Assembly (NCBI RefSeq): GCF_011046535.1
Contig: NZ_CP049257.1
Span: 682,001-746,000 of the forward strand
Direction: 5' to 3'
DNA from: Nocardioides anomalus
Lineage (GTDB): Bacteria; Actinomycetota; Actinomycetes; Propionibacteriales; Nocardioidaceae
DNA: 64,000 nucleotides
Shown here: piece by piece, positions 1 through 9,474 of the stretch
Numbering within the stretch: the first letter of the stretch is position 1
Layout: each line of letters begins with the position of its first letter
The notes under the pieces: generated by a model
What the model was told of the DNA's origin: nothing
The model's database searches: none
The model's input: the letters and a program-made list of their open reading frames with translations, nothing else
Position numbers and translations under genes: made by a program

Positions 1-825
1 TTGCCTAGGTCGATGTGGTTCGATGCGGCGGTGACCTTCCGGCGTACGGGCGCGGCCCTGGCGGCCGCCACCCTCCTGTTGTCCCTGGCCGCGTGCGGCG
101 ACGACTCCGACTCGGGCTCCGACTCGGGCTCCGGCGCGGGCGCCGGCTCCGACACCACGCTCACGGTGTACGCCGCCGCCTCGCTCACCCAGACCTTCCA
201 GGCCATCGGCCAGGAGTTCGAGGCCGCGCACGACGGGGTGAGCGTCGAGTTCAGCTTCGGCGGCTCCTCCGACCTGGTCGCCCAGCTCCAGCAGGGCGCG
301 CCCGCCGACGTCTTCGCCTCCGCCGACCAGGCCAACATGGACAAGCTGACCGCCGACGACCTCCAGGCCGACGACCCGCAGCCGTTCGCCACCAACACCC
401 TCGAGATCGCCACGCCTCCGGACAACCCGGCGGGCATCAGCTCCTTCGCCGACCTGGCCGGCGACGGCGTCAAGGTCGTGGTCTGCGCCCCCGAGGTGCC
501 GTGCGGGGCGGCGACGGTCAAGGCCGAGGAGGCGACCGGTGTGACGCTCAGCCCGGTGAGCGAGGAGCAGTCGGTCACCGACGTGCTCGGCAAGGTCACC
601 TCGGGCGAGGCCGACGCCGGGCTGGTCTACGTCACCGACGTCGAGGCGGCGGGGGACGACGTGACCGGCGTACCGTTCCCGGAGTCCGCAGACATCGTCA
701 ACACCTACCCGATCGTCGCGCTGAAGGACTCCGACCACGCCGACCTGGCCCAGGCCTTCGTGGACCTGGTCCTGAGCGACCAGGGCCAGGGCATCCTCGA
801 GGAGGCCGGCTTCGCCCAGCCGTGA
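1..825 (+). CDS. modA: Molybdate ABC transporter substrate-binding lipoprotein ModA
   Basis: This is the extracytoplasmic molybdate/tungstate-binding protein of a ModABC importer. The N-terminus has basic residues, a hydrophobic stretch and a lipobox ending LSLAACG, followed by a Ser/Gly/Asp linker, so it should be a lipid-anchored lipoprotein. The mature part has the ModA pattern: an early VYAAASL strand, a GGSSDL oxyanion loop near residue 88, and the [10 protein letters not shown] segment. It runs into modB and modC, which supports the assignment. The frame is open from the first base of the window with a TTG there; the true start may lie upstream outside the window, so the 274-residue length is provisional. 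Confidence 0.9.
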   Translation: MPRSMWFDAAVTFRRTGAALAAATLLLSLAACGDDSDSGSDSGSGAGAGSDTTLTVYAAASLTQTFQAIGQEFEAAHDGVSVEFSFGGSSDLVAQLQQGAPADVFASADQANMDKLTADDLQADDPQPFATNTLEIATPPDNPAGISSFADLAGDGVKVVVCAPEVPCGAATVKAEEATGVTLSPVSEEQSVTDVLGKVTSGEADAGLVYVTDVEAAGDDVTGVPFPESADIVNTYPIVALKDSDHADLAQAFVDLVLSDQGQGILEEAGFAQP

Positions 826-886
826 CGCGACGCAGGCCCGGGTCGGCCTGCCCCGGTGGGTCCTCGTCCCGGCCCTGGTCGGGGCG

Positions 887-1612
887 GTGTTCGTGCTGCT
901 CCCGCTCGTGGCCATCGTGGCCCGGGTCGACTGGGCGCACTTCGGCTCGCTCATCACCTCCGAGTCGTCGCGTGCGGCGTTCTGGCTGAGCCTCAAGACG
1001 TCCGCGGCGAGCACGGCGCTGTGCGTCGTGTTCGGCGTGCCGATGGCGCTGGTCCTGGCCCGCTCGGACCTGCCCGGGCTGGGTGCGCTGCGCTCGCTGG
1101 TGCTGCTGCCCCTCGTGCTGCCACCGGTCGTGGGCGGACTGGCGCTGCTCTACACCTTCGGGCGGCGCGGGCTGCTGGGCTCGGAGCTCGACGCGCTGGG
1201 CCTCCAGATCGCCTTCACCACGGTGGCGGTGGTGCTGGCCCAGACCTTCGTGGCGCTGCCGTTCCTCGTGGTGTCCCTGGAGGGCTCGCTGCGCACGGCG
1301 GGGCAGCGCTACGAGGTCGTGGCCGCCTCGCTCGGGGCCGGTCCGACCACGGTCTTCCGGCGGATCACGCTGCCGCTGGTGCTGCCCGGGCTGCTGTCCG
1401 GCGCGGTGCTGTCCTTCGCGCGGTCGCTGGGGGAGTTCGGGGCGACCATCACCTTCGCGGGCTCGCTCCAGGGGCGCACCCGCACGCTGCCGCTCGAGAT
1501 CTACCTCCAGCGCGAGACCGACCCCGACGCCGCGGTCGCGCTGGCCCTGGTGCTCGTCGTGGTCGCCGTGCTCGTCATCGGGCTCGCGCGGCAGACGCGG
1601 AGCGCGCTGTGA
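887..1612 (+). CDS. modB: Molybdate ABC transporter permease ModB (5' end disturbed)
   Basis: This is the membrane channel of the molybdate importer. It has several hydrophobic segments and the binding-protein-dependent permease EAA-type loop (residues [15 protein letters not shown], then [11 protein letters not shown]) that docks on ModC. GTG 887 is the first usable start codon in this frame, but it falls inside the first membrane helix: the codons just upstream read [12 protein letters not shown] in the same frame. A GTG at 822 overlaps the modA stop in the usual coupled manner but is out of frame. One missing base in the C-run at 837-839 would join the two and give a normal start. Either the sequence has a 1-base error or translation starts at a non-standard codon such as CTG 848. 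The modC start overlaps its stop. Confidence 0.85.
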   Translation: MFVLLPLVAIVARVDWAHFGSLITSESSRAAFWLSLKTSAASTALCVVFGVPMALVLARSDLPGLGALRSLVLLPLVLPPVVGGLALLYTFGRRGLLGSELDALGLQIAFTTVAVVLAQTFVALPFLVVSLEGSLRTAGQRYEVVAASLGAGPTTVFRRITLPLVLPGLLSGAVLSFARSLGEFGATITFAGSLQGRTRTLPLEIYLQRETDPDAAVALALVLVVVAVLVIGLARQTRSAL

Positions 1613-2652
1613 GCCTGTCGCTGTCCTTCGCGGTGCCCTCGCGCGGGGTCGAGGTCGCGCTCACGGTCGAGGCCGGCACGACGCTGGCGCTGCTCGGGCC
1701 CAACGGCTCGGGCAAGTCCACCGCGCTCGGGGTCGCCGCCGGGCTGGTGCGGCCGGCGGCCGGCACCGTGACGCTCGACGGACGGGTGCTGACCGACGTG
1801 GCGGCCGGCGTGCAGGTGCCGCCGCACGCGCGGCGTACCGCCCTGCTGGGACAGGAGCCGCTGCTCTTCCCGCACCTCTCGGCGCTGGAGAACGTCGCCT
1901 TCGGGCCGCGGTCCACCGGCGCCTCGCGCGCCGACGCGCGGGCCTCGGCCCAGGAGTGGCTGGCGCTGGTCGGGGTCGGCGACCTCGGGGCGCGGCGCCC
2001 GGCGCAGCTCTCCGGCGGCCAGGCGCAGCGGGTCGCGGTGGCCCGGGCGCTCGCCGCCTCGCCCGGGCTGGTGCTGCTCGACGAGCCGATGGCCGCGCTC
2101 GACGTGGCCGTGCAGCCGGCCCTGCGCCAGACGCTGCGGCGGGTGCTGGCCGACCGCACGGCCGTGGTCGTCACCCACGACCCGCTGGACGCGCTGCTGC
2201 TCGCCGACCGTGTCGTCGTGCTGACCGACGGCGCCGTGGTCGAGGAGGGGGCGTCGGCGGAGGTGCTGTCGCGCCCGCGCTCGGCGTTCGCGGCGCGGCT
2301 GGCCGGGCTCAACCTGGTCACCGGGGCGCTCCGCGAGGGCGCCGTCGAGGCGCCCGACGGGCTGCGGGTGCACGGCGTGGCCGACCCGCTGCCGGCCGAG
2401 GGGTCGCCCGCGGTGGCGACGTTCCGGCCCGCCGCGGTCGCGGTCTACCGCGAGATCGTCGAGGGCTCGCCCCGCAACGCCTTCCCGGTCACGGTCACCG
2501 AGCTCGAGCCGCTGGCCGACCGGGTCCGGGTGCACGCCGGCGCACTGCACGCCGACGTCACCGTCCAGGCCGTGGCCGCGCTCGACCTCGAGGTCGGGCT
2601 GCCGGTGGTCTTCGCGGTGAAGGCCACCGAGGTCGCGGTCTACGGGCTCTAG
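1609..2652 (+). CDS. modC: Molybdate ABC transporter ATP-binding protein ModC
   Basis: This is the ATPase subunit that powers molybdate import, 347 residues from GTG 1609, which overlaps the modB stop by 4 bp. It has Walker A (GPNGSGKST, near residue 33), a Q-loop region (LLGQEPLLF), the ABC signature [15 protein letters not shown], Walker B ([12 protein letters not shown]) and the switch histidine in VVTHD. The C-terminal third is a Mop/TOBE-type domain, seen as FRPAAVAVY and later [12 protein letters not shown], typical of ModC. Its TAG stop (2650-2652) lies inside the left inverted repeat of the element that follows, so its native C-terminus may have been replaced by a few codons. Confidence 0.93.
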   Translation: MSLSLSFAVPSRGVEVALTVEAGTTLALLGPNGSGKSTALGVAAGLVRPAAGTVTLDGRVLTDVAAGVQVPPHARRTALLGQEPLLFPHLSALENVAFGPRSTGASRADARASAQEWLALVGVGDLGARRPAQLSGGQAQRVAVARALAASPGLVLLDEPMAALDVAVQPALRQTLRRVLADRTAVVVTHDPLDALLLADRVVVLTDGAVVEEGASAEVLSRPRSAFAARLAGLNLVTGALREGAVEAPDGLRVHGVADPLPAEGSPAVATFRPAAVAVYREIVEGSPRNAFPVTVTELEPLADRVRVHAGALHADVTVQAVAALDLEVGLPVVFAVKATEVAVYGL

Positions 2653-2817
2653 GGTGCGTCGATCAAGACAGCGCGGCGCCAGCGCCGCCCAGGCGGCACG
2701 CTGACGACCCCGACAGCCGACTCGACGGGCCGCTGGCCCGCCATCGCGTCTGCGGCGCCGTCATCGCACCACCTGGACAACGCTGGCATCCACGCTGCCT
2801 TGATCGACGCACCCTAG
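2649..2817. mobile_element. 169-bp MITE-like element with 19-bp perfect terminal inverted repeats
   Basis: CTAGGGTGCGTCGATCAAG at 2649-2667 is matched by its exact reverse complement at 2799-2817. Similarity continues inward for about eight more bases with two mismatches. Both ends are flanked by the trinucleotide GCT (2646-2648 and 2818-2820), which fits a 3-bp target duplication. Because CTAG is itself a palindrome, a 4-bp CTAG duplication around a slightly shorter element fits as well. The 131-bp interior has no open frame of note, so the element would need a transposase from elsewhere. The arms are too far apart for a normal terminator. The insertion-sequence family is not recognised. Confidence 0.6.
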
Positions 2818-2827
2818 GCTGCTCGTC

Positions 2828-3208
2828 GTGGCGGAGCACCTGCGCATCGGCGAGGTCGCCCAGGCGGTCGGCGTCAGCGTCGACACCCTGCGGCGGTGGG
2901 AGAGCGAGGGGCGCGTCACCTTCGAGCGGCACGGCAACCAGCGCGTGCTTCCGGCCGACCAGCTCGCGCCGCTGCTGGCCTCGCTGGCCGGCTCCTCGTC
3001 GACGTCCAGCGCCCGCAACCGGATGAGCGGCATCGTGGTCGCGGTCAAGCGGGACGGGGTGATGGCGCAGGTGGAGCTGGCCTGCGGCGACTACCGCATC
3101 GTGTCGCTGATGAGCCGCGACGCGGCCGACGAGCTGGGTCTCGAGGTCGGCAAGCCGGCGACCGCCGTGGTCAAGGCGACGAACGTGATCGTCGAGGTCG
3201 CGCCCTAG
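2828..3208 (+). CDS. HTH (MerR/excisionase-like) plus TOBE domain protein, probable molybdate-responsive regulator
   Basis: This is a 126-residue protein with two parts. Residues 4-50 form a MerR-type winged helix (RIGEVAQAVGVSVDTLRRWES, then an NQR wing). Residues about 64-126 form a molybdopterin-binding-like (Mop/TOBE) domain (NRMSGIVVAVKRDGVMAQVEL to VVKATNVIVEV). This combination is common beside molybdate transporters and is taken to bind molybdate and act on mod gene expression, or to store molybdate. It is separated from modC only by the inverted-repeat element. The first methionine-equivalent is GTG 2828. The direction of regulation cannot be told from sequence. Confidence 0.85.
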   Translation: MAEHLRIGEVAQAVGVSVDTLRRWESEGRVTFERHGNQRVLPADQLAPLLASLAGSSSTSSARNRMSGIVVAVKRDGVMAQVELACGDYRIVSLMSRDAADELGLEVGKPATAVVKATNVIVEVAP

Positions 3209-3768
3209 GCGACGCTCAGGTAGCGCTCGTCGCGGATCGGGCCGCCCCAGTACACGTCCTCGGTCAGCGGGTACGTCGTCGGCTCGCGGCCCTGCGCGCG
3301 CAGCAGGGCCTCGGTCTGGGCGGCCGAGAGGCCCGCGCCGGTGTGCCAGCGGCCCTCCACGAGCAGCAGCCGGCCGCCGTCGCGCAGCAGGCCGACCCAG
3401 CGCTGCAGTGCGGCGGGCGCGTCGAGGGCCCACAGCACGTGCCGGCTCAGCACCACGTCGTACGCCCCGGGGGGCAGCGGCGGCCGGGCCGCGTCGCCGA
3501 CCACGAACCGCGCGCGGTCGCCCGCCTTGGCCCGCGCCCGCCGGACCATCTCGGGGGCGAAGTCGACCCCGTCCACGGCGTACCCCTCGTCCGCGAGCAG
3601 CGCGCTCAGCGTCCCGGTGCCGCAGCCGAGGTCCGCGACCCGCGCGGGCGGGTCGGGCAGGTGGGTCCGCAGCAGCCGCCGCCACGCGTCGCGGGTGGTC
3701 GGGTCGCGCAGGCCGTGGTCCGGCTCGTCGTCGAACCGCTCCGCCTGCGCATCCCAGAGGTCGCTCAC
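3205..3768 (-). CDS. Class I SAM-dependent methyltransferase
   Basis: This 187-residue protein has the Rossmann-like SAM fold of the Methyltransf_11/25 group. Motif I is VADLGCGTGTLSALLA (about residues 43-58), followed by the acidic VDGVDFAPEMV that binds the SAM ribose, then VVGDAARPPLPPGAYDVVLSRHVLW for motifs II-III. No substrate domain is recognisable, so the methyl acceptor is unknown. It starts at GTG and is convergent with the preceding HTH-TOBE gene. The palindromic CTAG at 3205-3208 supplies the stop codon of both genes. Confidence 0.85.
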   Translation of the reverse strand: MSDLWDAQAERFDDEPDHGLRDPTTRDAWRRLLRTHLPDPPARVADLGCGTGTLSALLADEGYAVDGVDFAPEMVRRARAKAGDRARFVVGDAARPPLPPGAYDVVLSRHVLWALDAPAALQRWVGLLRDGGRLLLVEGRWHTGAGLSAAQTEALLRAQGREPTTYPLTEDVYWGGPIRDERYLSVA

Positions 3769-3804
3769 CCGGTGACGCTATCGGGGTGCCAGAGTCGTCC
3801 CGTG

Positions 3805-4824
3805 GTGCGAGCGGTGGTCTACGACGCGTACGGCGCGACCCCGGTGGTCCGCGAGGTGGCGCCGCCGGTCTGCCCGGCCGACGGTGTCGTGGTCCGCGTC
3901 GGCGCCACCGGCGTCTGCCGCTCGGACTGGCACGCCTTCGTCGGCCACGACCCGGTGCCGCTGCCGATGACCCCGGGCCACGAGCTGGCCGGGACGGTGG
4001 CGGAGGTCGGCGCCGAGGTCCGTGCCGGGGCCGGCGGCTGGGCGGTCGGGGACCGGGTGACCGTGCCGTTCGTGGTGGCCTGCGGTCGCTGCGAGTACTG
4101 CCGGGCCGGTGAGCAGCAGGTCTGCCCGCACCAGCAGCAGCCCGGCTTCACCTACCCGGGCTCGTGGGCCGAGCTGGTCGCCGTACCGCACGCGGCCGCC
4201 AACCTGGTCCGGCTGCCCGACGACGTGGACGTGGTCGCGGCCGCCGCCCTGGGCTGCCGCTTCGCGACGGCGTTCCGGGCGCTGCACACCCACGCGCCGG
4301 TCGGCCCCGGCGACGTGCTGGCCGTGCACGGCTGCGGTGGCGTCGGCCTGTCGGCGGTGCTGATCGGGGCCGCGCTCGGTGCCACGGTCGTGGCCATCGA
4401 CCCGTCCGCCCCACGTCGCGAGCGCGCCCTCGAGCTGGGTGCGACCCGCGTCCTGGACGTCGGCCGGCACGAGGGCCTCGACGCCCACGTCTCGCTCGAC
4501 GCGGTCGGCTCGCCGCAGGTCGCCGCCGCGTCGGTCCGCTCGCTGCGCCGGCGTGGCACGCACGTCCAGCTCGGGCTCCTGCTCGGGGCCGAGGCCGCGA
4601 CGCCGCTCCCGATGGACCTCGTCCTCGCGCACGAGCTGACCGTCGTCGGCTCGCACGGAATGCCCGCCCACGAGTACGCCGCGCTCTTCGACCTGCTGCG
4701 CTCGGCCGACCTCGACCCGGGTCTGCTCGTGGACCGGGTGCTCACCCTCGACGAGGCGTCCGACGCCCTGGTCGCCCTGGGCCGCGCGCCCGAGACGGGC
4801 GGCATCGCGGTGATCCGACCGTGA
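3805..4824 (+). CDS. Zinc-dependent alcohol dehydrogenase (MDR family)
   Basis: This is an NAD(P)-dependent medium-chain dehydrogenase of 339 residues. The catalytic zinc site is seen in GVCRSDWHAF and GHELAGTV. The structural zinc cysteines are in CGRCEYCRAGEQQVC, and the coenzyme-binding turn is HGCGGVGLSA. GTG 3805 gives the usual MRAVVYDAYG opening; GTG 3802 would add one residue. It is divergent from the methyltransferase, and its stop overlaps the start of the next gene by 4 bp. The substrate alcohol is not predictable. Confidence 0.88.
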   Translation: MRAVVYDAYGATPVVREVAPPVCPADGVVVRVGATGVCRSDWHAFVGHDPVPLPMTPGHELAGTVAEVGAEVRAGAGGWAVGDRVTVPFVVACGRCEYCRAGEQQVCPHQQQPGFTYPGSWAELVAVPHAAANLVRLPDDVDVVAAAALGCRFATAFRALHTHAPVGPGDVLAVHGCGGVGLSAVLIGAALGATVVAIDPSAPRRERALELGATRVLDVGRHEGLDAHVSLDAVGSPQVAAASVRSLRRRGTHVQLGLLLGAEAATPLPMDLVLAHELTVVGSHGMPAHEYAALFDLLRSADLDPGLLVDRVLTLDEASDALVALGRAPETGGIAVIRP

Positions 4825-5822
4825 CCACGGCCCGGCTGGTGCCGGTGACGGTGGAGATGGACGGCGACGAGCTCGACGCCGACGACGCGTGGCACGAGCT
4901 GCGCAAGGTCGGGGTGCGCCGGCTGCTGGTGGACGCCTTCGTGCGGTTCCGCTACGGCGACGGCTTCAGCTCCTCACGGGCCCTGGCGATGCAGGCGGCG
5001 CTGTCGGTGGTGCCGTTCCTGCTCGCGCTCTCGGGCCTGGTCGCCGACCTCGACCACGAGCGGCCGGCCGCGGTCCTGGCCGGCACGGTCTCGGCCGTGT
5101 CCCCGGGCTCCGGGGACAGCGACGCCCTCACGCGCGCGGTCCGCGGCTCGGACGCCTCCGAGCTCTCCGGCGAGCTCGCCCTCTGGCTCGGCCTGCTGCT
5201 CGCGCTGGCCTCGATGGTCACCGCGTTCGCGCAGGTCGAGCGGGGCGTCAACCGGATCTACGGCATCCGCCGCGACCGCCCGGCCCTGCCCAAGTACGGC
5301 CGCGCCGCCGCGCTGACCGGCGTGCTCGCCGTACCGGTGGGGGTAGGGTTCCTGCTCCTCGTCGCGGGGCGCGCCTTCGCCCACGCCATGGCCGACCAGT
5401 ACGGCTGGTCCGACGGCCTGGTCACCGCCTGGGACGTCGGCCGCTGGCCCGTCGGCGTCCTCCTCGTCTCGCTCACCGTCGCCGTCCTGCTCGACCACGC
5501 CCCCCGCCGCCGCCAGCCCGGCCTCAGCTGGCTGGCCGTCGGTGCCGCCGTCGCCGTCGCCCTCACGCTGGCCAGCACCGGCCTCCTCGCGGCGTACGCC
5601 GGCCTGAGCCCGTCGTTCGGCGACGTCTACGGCCCGCTCGCCGGCGTCGTCGCGCTCCTGCTCTGGACGCTGCTCTCCTCGGTCGCGCTGTTCTACGGCG
5701 CCGCCCTCTGCGCCCAGCTCGAGGCCTGCCGCGCCGGCCGGCCCGAGCCGGCCGAGGACGACCCCGGTCGCCCCGAGCGGGTGACCGTGGACGACCACGG
5801 AACTCAGCAAACTCTTGGGTGA
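4821..5822 (+). CDS. YihY/BrkB-family inner membrane protein
   Basis: This is a 333-residue polytopic membrane protein. The N-terminal part has the family's DAFVRFRYGDGFSSSRALAMQAALSVVPFLLAL signature region split around the first helix. Further hydrophobic blocks include LALWLGLLLALASMVTAF, TGVLAVPVGVGFLLLVAG, WPVGVLLVSLTVAVLL and LAGVVALLLWTLLSSVALFYGAAL. The last block ends in the conserved FYGAALCAQ motif. The family is often misnamed ribonuclease BN; its function is unclear. GTG 4821 overlaps the dehydrogenase stop, so the two are likely co-transcribed. Confidence 0.85.
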   Translation: MTTARLVPVTVEMDGDELDADDAWHELRKVGVRRLLVDAFVRFRYGDGFSSSRALAMQAALSVVPFLLALSGLVADLDHERPAAVLAGTVSAVSPGSGDSDALTRAVRGSDASELSGELALWLGLLLALASMVTAFAQVERGVNRIYGIRRDRPALPKYGRAAALTGVLAVPVGVGFLLLVAGRAFAHAMADQYGWSDGLVTAWDVGRWPVGVLLVSLTVAVLLDHAPRRRQPGLSWLAVGAAVAVALTLASTGLLAAYAGLSPSFGDVYGPLAGVVALLLWTLLSSVALFYGAALCAQLEACRAGRPEPAEDDPGRPERVTVDDHGTQQTLG

Positions 5823-5830
5823 GCCCTGTG

Positions 5831-5858
5831 TTGCTGGGAAGTGACGAGCGAGTAACGT
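5831..5858 (+). promoter_or_regulatory. Possible promoter for the secreted Ig-like protein
   Basis: TTGCTG at 5831-5836 and TAACGT at 5853-5858 are separated by 16 bp, a weak sigma-A-type match about 65 bp before the ATG. The next bases, GTTC-GGCG-GAAC (5857-5868), form a small palindrome that could be an operator. A ribosome site AAAGG sits just before the start codon. Confidence 0.35.
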
Positions 5859-5922
5859 TCGGCGGAACGCGGTCAGGGAGTGGTACCGCGTCGCACGACC
5901 TCGTCAACGAAAGGCACAACAC

Positions 5923-6789
5923 ATGACCTTCGCCCGCCTCACCACGCGCGTCGCCGCCGGCGGCGCCGTCGCGGCCCTCGCGGCCGCCGGCCTCGTCGGT
6001 GCGACCAGCACCTCGGCCACCGCTGCGCCCGTCACCACGGCGTACACCTGCACCAGCGCCTTCGGGCCGCTCTCCGGCACCGTCAGCGTGGACATCGCGC
6101 TGCTGCCCCCGACCGCGCCGGCCGGCCTCGCTGTCCCCGCCGGGCTGCTGAGCTTCAACTCCAACCTGACCTTCAGCAACGCCACGGCCTCGGGCCTCGG
6201 TTCCCTGGGCATCACCAGCGCGAAGTCCGACGACTTCGGCACCGCGTTCGGCGACGCCGTCGCCAAGGCGCCGGTCGCGTGGACCACGGCCTCCTCGGAC
6301 GGCACCAACACCACCTTCGCGGGCAAGGGCGCCAACGCGGCGTTCCAGCTGCCCAAGGCGGGCACCTACACGGTGAGCATGCCGAAGACCTTCAACCTGC
6401 AGGGCACCAACGCCAGCGGCGCCACCGTCGCCACGGTCCCGTGCACCGCGACCGGCACCCCGGCCGCCATCGGCACCATCGCCCTGTCCAAGCAGGAGTC
6501 GAAGGTGAAGGCGAACGCGCCCAAGGCCGCCAAGGCCGGCAAGCCCGTCTCCGTCAAGGTGAAGGTCACCGACGACCAGTCCTCGAAGGGTGGTGTGCTG
6601 CCGACCGGCAAGTTCATCATCAAGGACGGCAAGAAGAAGGTCGGCAAGGGCACGCTCGACGCCAAGGGCCAGGCCAAGGTCAAGGTCAAGCTCGGTGTCG
6701 GCAGCCACAAGCTGACCGTCATCTACAAGGGCGACGACTACAACAACGGCAGCACCAGCAAGGCCAAGACCGTCAAGGTCACCAAGTAG
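5923..6789 (+). CDS. Secreted protein with C-terminal bacterial Ig-like (Big_3-type) domain
   Basis: This 288-residue protein begins with a Sec signal peptide: basic residues, then an alanine-rich core and a cleavage site after ATAA-like residues near 36. The middle region (about 40-185) has alternating short strands and no recognised domain. Residues about 195-288 form an Ig-like beta domain very rich in lysine ([42 protein letters not shown]), similar to adhesin and cell-wall repeats. It has no LPXTG or membrane tail, so release into the medium or loose wall binding is likely. It stands alone between its own promoter region and a strong hairpin. Confidence 0.8.
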   Translation: MTFARLTTRVAAGGAVAALAAAGLVGATSTSATAAPVTTAYTCTSAFGPLSGTVSVDIALLPPTAPAGLAVPAGLLSFNSNLTFSNATASGLGSLGITSAKSDDFGTAFGDAVAKAPVAWTTASSDGTNTTFAGKGANAAFQLPKAGTYTVSMPKTFNLQGTNASGATVATVPCTATGTPAAIGTIALSKQESKVKANAPKAAKAGKPVSVKVKVTDDQSSKGGVLPTGKFIIKDGKKKVGKGTLDAKGQAKVKVKLGVGSHKLTVIYKGDDYNNGSTSKAKTVKVTK

Positions 6790-6804
6790 TCCTCAGCACC
6801 ACTC

Positions 6805-6838
6805 GAGCCGCCGGTCCCCGTCAGGGGGCCGGCGGTTC
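6805..6838 (+). terminator. Strong intrinsic-terminator-like hairpin
   Basis: Arms at 6805-6819 and 6824-6838 pair over 15 bp, with two G-T wobbles, around a 4-base loop (GTCA). It lies 15 bp after the Ig-like gene. There is no clear T-run, which is usual for terminators in high-GC actinobacteria. Confidence 0.7.
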
Positions 6839-6887
6839 GGCGTCTGGGGCAGACTCGGCCGGACACCCACCACCTCGGGAGCAGCCC

Positions 6888-8108
6888 ATGAAGCGTCAGG
6901 TGCCCAAGGCCCGCGACCTCGCGCCGTTGTTGCGGTTCAAGGAGCCGACCTGGTCGCCGCGGGAGCGGCGGCTGGCCAAGGCGCTGACCGTCGAGGACCT
7001 GCGGCGGGTGGCGAAGCGGCGTACGCCGCGCGCGGCGTTCGACTACACCGACGGCGCGGCGGATGGGGAGGTCTCGCTGGCGCGGGCGCGGCAGGCGTTC
7101 GCCGACGTGGAGTTCCACCCGGCGATCCTGCGCGACGTCTCGGACGTCGACACCTCGGTCGAGGTGCTGGGCGGGCGGTCGGCGCTGCCGTTCGGGATCG
7201 CGCCGACGGGGTTCACCCGGATGATGCAGGCCGAGGGCGAGGTCGCCGGGGTGAGCGCCGCTGAGGCGGCGGGGATCCCGTTCAGCCTCTCGACCATGGG
7301 CACGACCTCGATCGAGGAGGTCGCGGCCGCGGCGCCGGGCGCGCGGAAGTGGTTCCAGCTGTACATGTGGAAGGACCGCGACCGGTCGATGGCGCTGGTC
7401 GAGCGGGCCGCGCGGGCCGGGTTCGACACGCTGCTGGTGACGGTGGACGTGCCGGTCGCCGGGGCGCGGTTGCGCGACGTGCGCAACGGGATGACGATCC
7501 CGCCCACCCTGACGCCTCGCACGGTGGCCAACGCGATCCCGCGGCCGGCGTGGTGGTGGAACTTCCTGACCACCGAGCCGTTGGCGTTCGCCTCCCTGGA
7601 CGCGTGGTCGGGGACGGTGGCCGACCTGCTGGACACCATGTTCGACCCGACGGTGACCTACGACGACCTGGCCTGGATCCGCGACCAGTGGCCGGGGAAG
7701 GTGTCCGTCAAGGGCGTGCAGTCGGTCGCGGACGCGGCCCGGTTGGCGGAGCTGGGGGTGGACGCGATCGTGCTGTCCAACCACGGCGGCCGGCAGCTGG
7801 ACCGGGCGCCGGTGCCGTTCCACCTGCTCCCCGAGGTCGTCAGGGCGGTCGGGGACCGGGTGGAGGTGCACCTGGACACCGGGATCATGTCCGGCCAGGA
7901 CGTGGTGGCCGCGGTCGCGCACGGCGCGCGGTTCACGCTCGTCGGGCGGGCCTACCTCTACGGGCTGATGGCCGGCGGCCGCCCCGGGGTGGACCGGGTG
8001 ATCGACATCCTGCGCGGCCAGATCGAGCGCACCATGAAGCTCCTCGGGGTCCGCACCCTGGCCGAGCTCGAGCCCGGGCACGTCAAGCAGCTGCGGCGCC
8101 TCGGCTAG
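6888..8108 (+). CDS. FMN-dependent alpha-hydroxy-acid oxidase/dehydrogenase (LldD family)
   Basis: This 406-residue cytosolic flavoenzyme oxidises 2-hydroxyacids such as lactate or glycolate. It has the TIM-barrel signature of the family: [11 protein letters not shown] near residue 45, [49 protein letters not shown] with the FMN-binding lysine, and the active-site SNHGGRQLD containing catalytic His and Arg. [20 protein letters not shown] and [13 protein letters not shown] bind the FMN phosphate. The roughly 40-residue N-terminal extension is common in actinobacterial members. Substrate (lactate or another hydroxyacid) is not certain. Convergent with the next gene, with stops sharing CTAG. Confidence 0.9.
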   Translation: MKRQVPKARDLAPLLRFKEPTWSPRERRLAKALTVEDLRRVAKRRTPRAAFDYTDGAADGEVSLARARQAFADVEFHPAILRDVSDVDTSVEVLGGRSALPFGIAPTGFTRMMQAEGEVAGVSAAEAAGIPFSLSTMGTTSIEEVAAAAPGARKWFQLYMWKDRDRSMALVERAARAGFDTLLVTVDVPVAGARLRDVRNGMTIPPTLTPRTVANAIPRPAWWWNFLTTEPLAFASLDAWSGTVADLLDTMFDPTVTYDDLAWIRDQWPGKVSVKGVQSVADAARLAELGVDAIVLSNHGGRQLDRAPVPFHLLPEVVRAVGDRVEVHLDTGIMSGQDVVAAVAHGARFTLVGRAYLYGLMAGGRPGVDRVIDILRGQIERTMKLLGVRTLAELEPGHVKQLRRLG

Positions 8109-9331
8109 GACAGCACGGCGTACGCCGCCAGCGGCTCCAGGTAGAACGGGCCGGTCAGCAGGCCCAGGGTCACGGCGGCCGAGAGCGTCGCGGCGCTGAC
8201 GTCCACGGTCACACCGCGCGGCTGCGACCACGCCGCCGCGGTGCTCGGGCTCAGCGCCCCCGCGCCGTCGACGGTGAAGGCGTCGGCCCGCACGGTGGTC
8301 CCGCCCGCGCCGCGCAGGTGCTCGACCCGGGCCACGACGACCCGCCCGCCCGGGCTCACGGCCAGGTCCAGGCCCCGGCCGGTGGCCACGCCGTCGGTCA
8401 GCGTGGTCCGTCCGGGCAGCACCTCCACGTCCGCCCGGGTCCGGCCGGGCGGCACGGTGGCCATGCGGGTCCGGGCGCTGCGCCGACCGTCCACGGCCTG
8501 CCAGGCCACGACGCCCACGCCGGACACCGTCCGGGCCGCGTCGGCGGCCAGCACCTGGCGGCTCCAGCGGCCGACCGCACGCACCTGCACGCGGGTGTCC
8601 GTGGCGGACAGCACCACCAGCCGGTCGGCAAGACCGTCCAGCCGCCCGGTGGAGCGGGACCGCACCAGGGTGGCCGTGAACCCACCGCCGCCGAGGTCGA
8701 CCGCCGTCGGCCGGATGCCGCCGTCGGGGTAGGGCCGGTCCAGCCGCGTCGTCCACCGGCCCCGCACCCCGGTGTTCTCCCAGACGTCGACGCGCAGGCG
8801 CCCGCCGAAGAAGTAACCGGGCTCGTCCTCGTCGCCCGCGCCCCGGACCGCGACCACGTCACCGCCGTCGCCGACCGCGGCGACCAGGCGGTCCCCGGTC
8901 GGGCCGAGCGGCGGGCGCCGCAGACTGCCCCAGCCCAGGTCGGCGTGGTACGTCGTGAGCCGGTGCGGCCCGCCGTACCGGCTCTCGCTGTCGAACAGGG
9001 CGTACTGCCCCTGCGGTGAGAAGTCCACCGAGCCCAGCTCGCCCTCGCGCTGGACCTTCCAGACCCAGCCGTCGTCGCCGGTCCACACGAGCTCGACCAG
9101 CCGCGTGGGCGGGTCCTCGAGCCCGGTGTCGGTCTGGCACTCGACGCCGACCGCGAAGTTGCCGACAGCCGACGCCGACTCGACCGGAAGGCACGCCGTC
9201 ACCCCGGGGACGCTCACCACCGCGGTGCTCGGACCCAGCGACCCGTCGGCGGCCCGGCGCTGGTCGTAGACCGTCGCCTCGTCCGGTCCGCCCGTGCTGA
9301 TCAGCGCGGTCGTGCCGTCGTCCAGCGCCAC
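8105..9331 (-). CDS. Secreted hypothetical protein, reading frame broken near its signal peptide
   Basis: No family is recognised. The 408-residue frame is rich in short beta-type segments (for example [16 protein letters not shown] and [15 protein letters not shown]), which suggests a WD/beta-propeller-like exported protein. It has no signal peptide in this frame. However, a convincing one (MRARAVLVTVAVAAFA) begins at ATG 9446 in another frame, and the codons upstream of 9331 in the main frame read LPAAAEQWTPLQ. Removing one base from the G5 run at 9391-9395 (C5 on the coding strand) joins the two into one exported protein of about 446 residues. The true gene is therefore probably 8105-9446. 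Confidence 0.65.
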   Translation of the reverse strand: MALDDGTTALISTGGPDEATVYDQRRAADGSLGPSTAVVSVPGVTACLPVESASAVGNFAVGVECQTDTGLEDPPTRLVELVWTGDDGWVWKVQREGELGSVDFSPQGQYALFDSESRYGGPHRLTTYHADLGWGSLRRPPLGPTGDRLVAAVGDGGDVVAVRGAGDEDEPGYFFGGRLRVDVWENTGVRGRWTTRLDRPYPDGGIRPTAVDLGGGGFTATLVRSRSTGRLDGLADRLVVLSATDTRVQVRAVGRWSRQVLAADAARTVSGVGVVAWQAVDGRRSARTRMATVPPGRTRADVEVLPGRTTLTDGVATGRGLDLAVSPGGRVVVARVEHLRGAGGTTVRADAFTVDGAGALSPSTAAAWSQPRGVTVDVSAATLSAAVTLGLLTGPFYLEPLAAYAVLS

Positions 9332-9474
9332 GGCCAGGGTCCGGGCGCCGACGGCCTGCAGCGGCGTCCACTGCTCCGCGGCCGCGGGCAGGGGGAGCCG
9401 CGAAGGCCGCGACCGCGACCGTCACCAGCACCGCCCGAGCCCGCATCCGGCCACTCTAGGGGAGCGCGGCCACG

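Noticed and set aside
2649..2817. Reading the inverted repeats after modC as a terminator
   Set aside because: The arms are 131 bp apart, too far for a compact hairpin, and are flanked by short direct repeats, which suits a small mobile element better.
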